DNA of 24,064 nt, taken from a virus. Positions 22,208 to 24,064 of this stretch are shown here, piece by piece. Under the pieces are notes generated by a model. That model worked only from the letters and a program-made list of their open reading frames with translations, was not told where the DNA came from and did no database searches. The stretch's first letter is position 1, and each line of letters opens with the position of its first letter. The translations under genes were made by a program, and so were the position numbers. The stretch is from positions 1-24,064 of the IMG/VR virus record IMGVR_UViG_3300025164_001337; one strand, 5' to 3'.

Positions 22208-24064
22208 ATGCGACGAGAATTCAAGGAGCAGTACGATCCTGGTAAAAAGTATCTTGTTGGCGGTGCATTGCTCAACAAGACGGCTCGGGCTATCAACAAC
22301 ATAACTGGCCAGTGGCCAGATGCATTCGAGCACGTCATCCATGGTGGCAATATCGAATCACGCATTCGGCCTCGCCCGGCGCATATCGGCATAGCCACAA
22401 TCATCACCGGCTCACAGAACCCGGAAGATTTCTATTACCAGAATCAGGATTATGATCTCTGTCTCGAGAGCTACGATGGCACGGGTGATGGCTATAAAAT
22501 CGTCACGCCGCCATGCCGAAGGGATAATCGATATCTATGCCACTTTCGAGCCTTCACATGGCAAAGAACAAACGAAGATCCTGTCACAGACAAATGGGAG
22601 GATCGCTTATCCGGCGACCCAGACATTGATCCCGTATATTGGCTCGACGCTTCCGGTTACTGGGAACCATCAGTCACGGATATCAGTGCCAGCTACCGGC
22701 ACGACTTGACTGACTTCTCGGGTGTTGACGAGAAGACTGACAAGAGAGGGCTAGGCCACATCCCGCAGTTCCGTGTCGGCGATACTGTTGTGGCCTACTA
22801 CGATGAGCAGCGAGGAGCTTTCGTGCCCCTCGCCGGCGTCTTTCAGGATCCACCGGTTGCAGACTTCGTGGGCGATGATCCGCAGACTGTTTCCAAGGAG
22901 CTGTCGTCCAGTCAGCCCGGGGCGTTCGTCTACATTGAAGTTCAGGATCCGCTAATCGAGCATGAGGACGAGGACTGGGTGGTGATGGACGGAGTGGCAT
23001 TGGCGATCAACGCGCCGCCATTTCAGACGAACGAAAATGAAGATGTCAGGACTTGGCGCGGTACGGCATCCACATCTGTAGTCTTTCTAGCTAGCAACGA
23101 TGGAGCTTTCGATCAAAAGAAATATCATGTTCGACTTCGCGGGGTGAATGCGACGCAGTTCGATCTCGAAGTATCGCGAGTCAATCTGAGGCTAACTGGA
23201 CTAGGCCGCTATAGCAAGTTCCATGATCTCACGGGAGCGTTCAAAAATGCTGGCGTTGCATCTGGCAGTTTCATTGCCGGCGGCCAGCCGCTTGTTTTGC
23301 CTACTGGAGTCCATCGGACGGAAGGACGTTTCAAGGACTCTCCTCTGTTCAATTTGAATGGGACAGGAGAAGTTCTGATCAGCTACAACGACCCACACGA
23401 CGCATGGTGGGTCAAGGCCGAGCTGATGGTAGAGTACATGGCTCAGATCAAATACTGCGCTGTACCGCTCGTATGCGATATTAAGTGCGGTCAAAGCGTG
23501 TGTGGCGGCTGCGCCAACGAGGTAGCGCCGACGACAATGCTAGTGGAGATCAACGGCTTGCTCGACTACGTACATACACTTGATCCTAATGGTCTGGTGT
23601 ATGGCTGCGAAAACTGCGACGAAATAAACGGACCACATACCCTTGTTTTAGAAACATCGCCTTCGTCGGATGCTTGCATTTGGCGTGAGAATGTTGACGA
23701 GGTTCCTGGTTATGATCTGTACCTGATTATAGGTTCTGATGCGGATCACAATAATTGGGGTGTTGGTTATGTCGGCACCGTACAAGGCACTTTCAAGGAA
23801 GAGGGTGAATGTCCGCTTTGTCCAGATGGCGCACCATATCATGCAACGGTTATCCTTTCTGTACACGCAAGCACAAATGAAATTGATGGTTGCCTTGGTG
23901 CATATAATCCAAACAACCCGGCCAAAGCAGATGCCGTAATCGTTTGGCGATACTGTTCTAGCGAACCATTTGACTGTTTCAATCTCAATAGGACACTTCA
24001 GCTATTTTGCGACAACAACGGGGACAACTATAGCTGTACTGGTGGGACAGCTCGCGTATCGAGT
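22208..24064 (+). CDS. Large cysteine-rich structural protein (partial, open at right edge)
   Basis: From ATG 22208, preceded by AAGGCGG, the frame stays open for 619 codons to the end of the window, so the protein is at least that long. Residues 1 to about 425 are a beta-rich region with no family I recognise, including RVGDTVVAYYDE, a strand-turn pattern with LRLTGLGRYSKF and many aromatic residues. Residues about 425-619 carry repeated Cys pairs: VCGGCANE, CENCDEING, CPLCPDG and a later NYSC. The last part has the order short strand, C..C, then NG and a Cys-Trp segment. I associate this style with proteins from Planctomycetes and their phages, but only from memory. The position after the tail-tip candidate suggests a virion tail or fibre protein. 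The absence of a stop for 1.8 kb makes a real gene nearly certain. Confidence 0.7.
   Translation, partial: MRREFKEQYDPGKKYLVGGALLNKTARAINNITGQWPDAFEHVIHGGNIESRIRPRPAHIGIATIITGSQNPEDFYYQNQDYDLCLESYDGTGDGYKIVTPPCRRDNRYLCHFRAFTWQRTNEDPVTDKWEDRLSGDPDIDPVYWLDASGYWEPSVTDISASYRHDLTDFSGVDEKTDKRGLGHIPQFRVGDTVVAYYDEQRGAFVPLAGVFQDPPVADFVGDDPQTVSKELSSSQPGAFVYIEVQDPLIEHEDEDWVVMDGVALAINAPPFQTNENEDVRTWRGTASTSVVFLASNDGAFDQKKYHVRLRGVNATQFDLEVSRVNLRLTGLGRYSKFHDLTGAFKNAGVASGSFIAGGQPLVLPTGVHRTEGRFKDSPLFNLNGTGEVLISYNDPHDAWWVKAELMVEYMAQIKYCAVPLVCDIKCGQSVCGGCANEVAPTTMLVEINGLLDYVHTLDPNGLVYGCENCDEINGPHTLVLETSPSSDACIWRENVDEVPGYDLYLIIGSDADHNNWGVGYVGTVQGTFKEEGECPLCPDGAPYHATVILSVHASTNEIDGCLGAYNPNNPAKADAVIVWRYCSSEPFDCFNLNRTLQLFCDNNGDNYSCTGGTARVSS

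Noticed and set aside
22193-24064. Apparent gene-poor region at the right end
   Set aside because: It is one open reading frame without a stop before the window edge, reported as a partial gene.
1-24064. CRISPR arrays, tRNA genes, insertion sequences or attachment sites
   Set aside because: I saw no regularly spaced repeats, cloverleaf-like sequences, transposase frames or inverted terminal repeats; the degenerate serine-coding tracts are protein-coding.

Overview
The window reads as part of a tailed double-stranded DNA phage or prophage, carrying the head, neck and tail module of a siphovirus-like virion. All supported genes are on the plus strand. They are tightly packed, with overlapping stop and start codons or very short gaps, and most have purine-rich ribosome binding sites. 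The HK97-type head genes, neck genes, tail tube, frameshifted tail chaperone and tape measure occur in the usual order. No terminase, portal, integrase, lysis or replication gene is visible, so terminase and portal probably lie upstream of base 1. The host cannot be read directly. The cysteine-paired modules in the last, open-ended gene resemble proteins I associate with Planctomycetes and their phages, but that is only a weak inference from memory.

Layout. 1-21 is the end of a serine-rich gene. 18-145 holds a strong promoter-like sequence and an intrinsic terminator, followed by a serine-rich protein (170-1252) and a small unknown gene (1263-1685). 1687-4866 encodes an unusual polyprotein: three short N-terminal repeats, a prohead protease and a AAA+ ATPase. 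4885-6483 is the major capsid protein, followed by a very stable UUCG hairpin and an unknown gene (6579-7199). After an intrinsic terminator at 7254-7298 come a small CxxCxGxG protein, the head-tail connector, the head-closure protein, a gp10-like neck protein and a small zinc-ribbon protein (7317-9477).

9477-18161 is the most unusual part. Two paralogous tail-completion-like proteins lie in tandem, the first fused to a beta-helix spike. Two large beta-helix proteins and one smaller protein follow, tied together by long poly-serine segments and by three copies of one roughly 180-residue domain placed at different ends of the proteins. This looks like a modular set of adhesins or depolymerases inserted between the neck genes and the tail tube gene, where fibre genes are not normally found.

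18180-24064 returns to canonical tail genes: tail tube, tail assembly chaperone with a textbook -1 frameshift signal (A AAA AAC plus a GC hairpin), a 511-residue tape measure protein, an unknown tail-tip candidate, and a long cysteine-rich structural protein that is still open at the right edge.

The most notable observations are the protease-AAA+ fusion, the poly-serine/duplicated-domain fibre cassette with a spike fused to a tail-completion paralogue, and the frameshift element.
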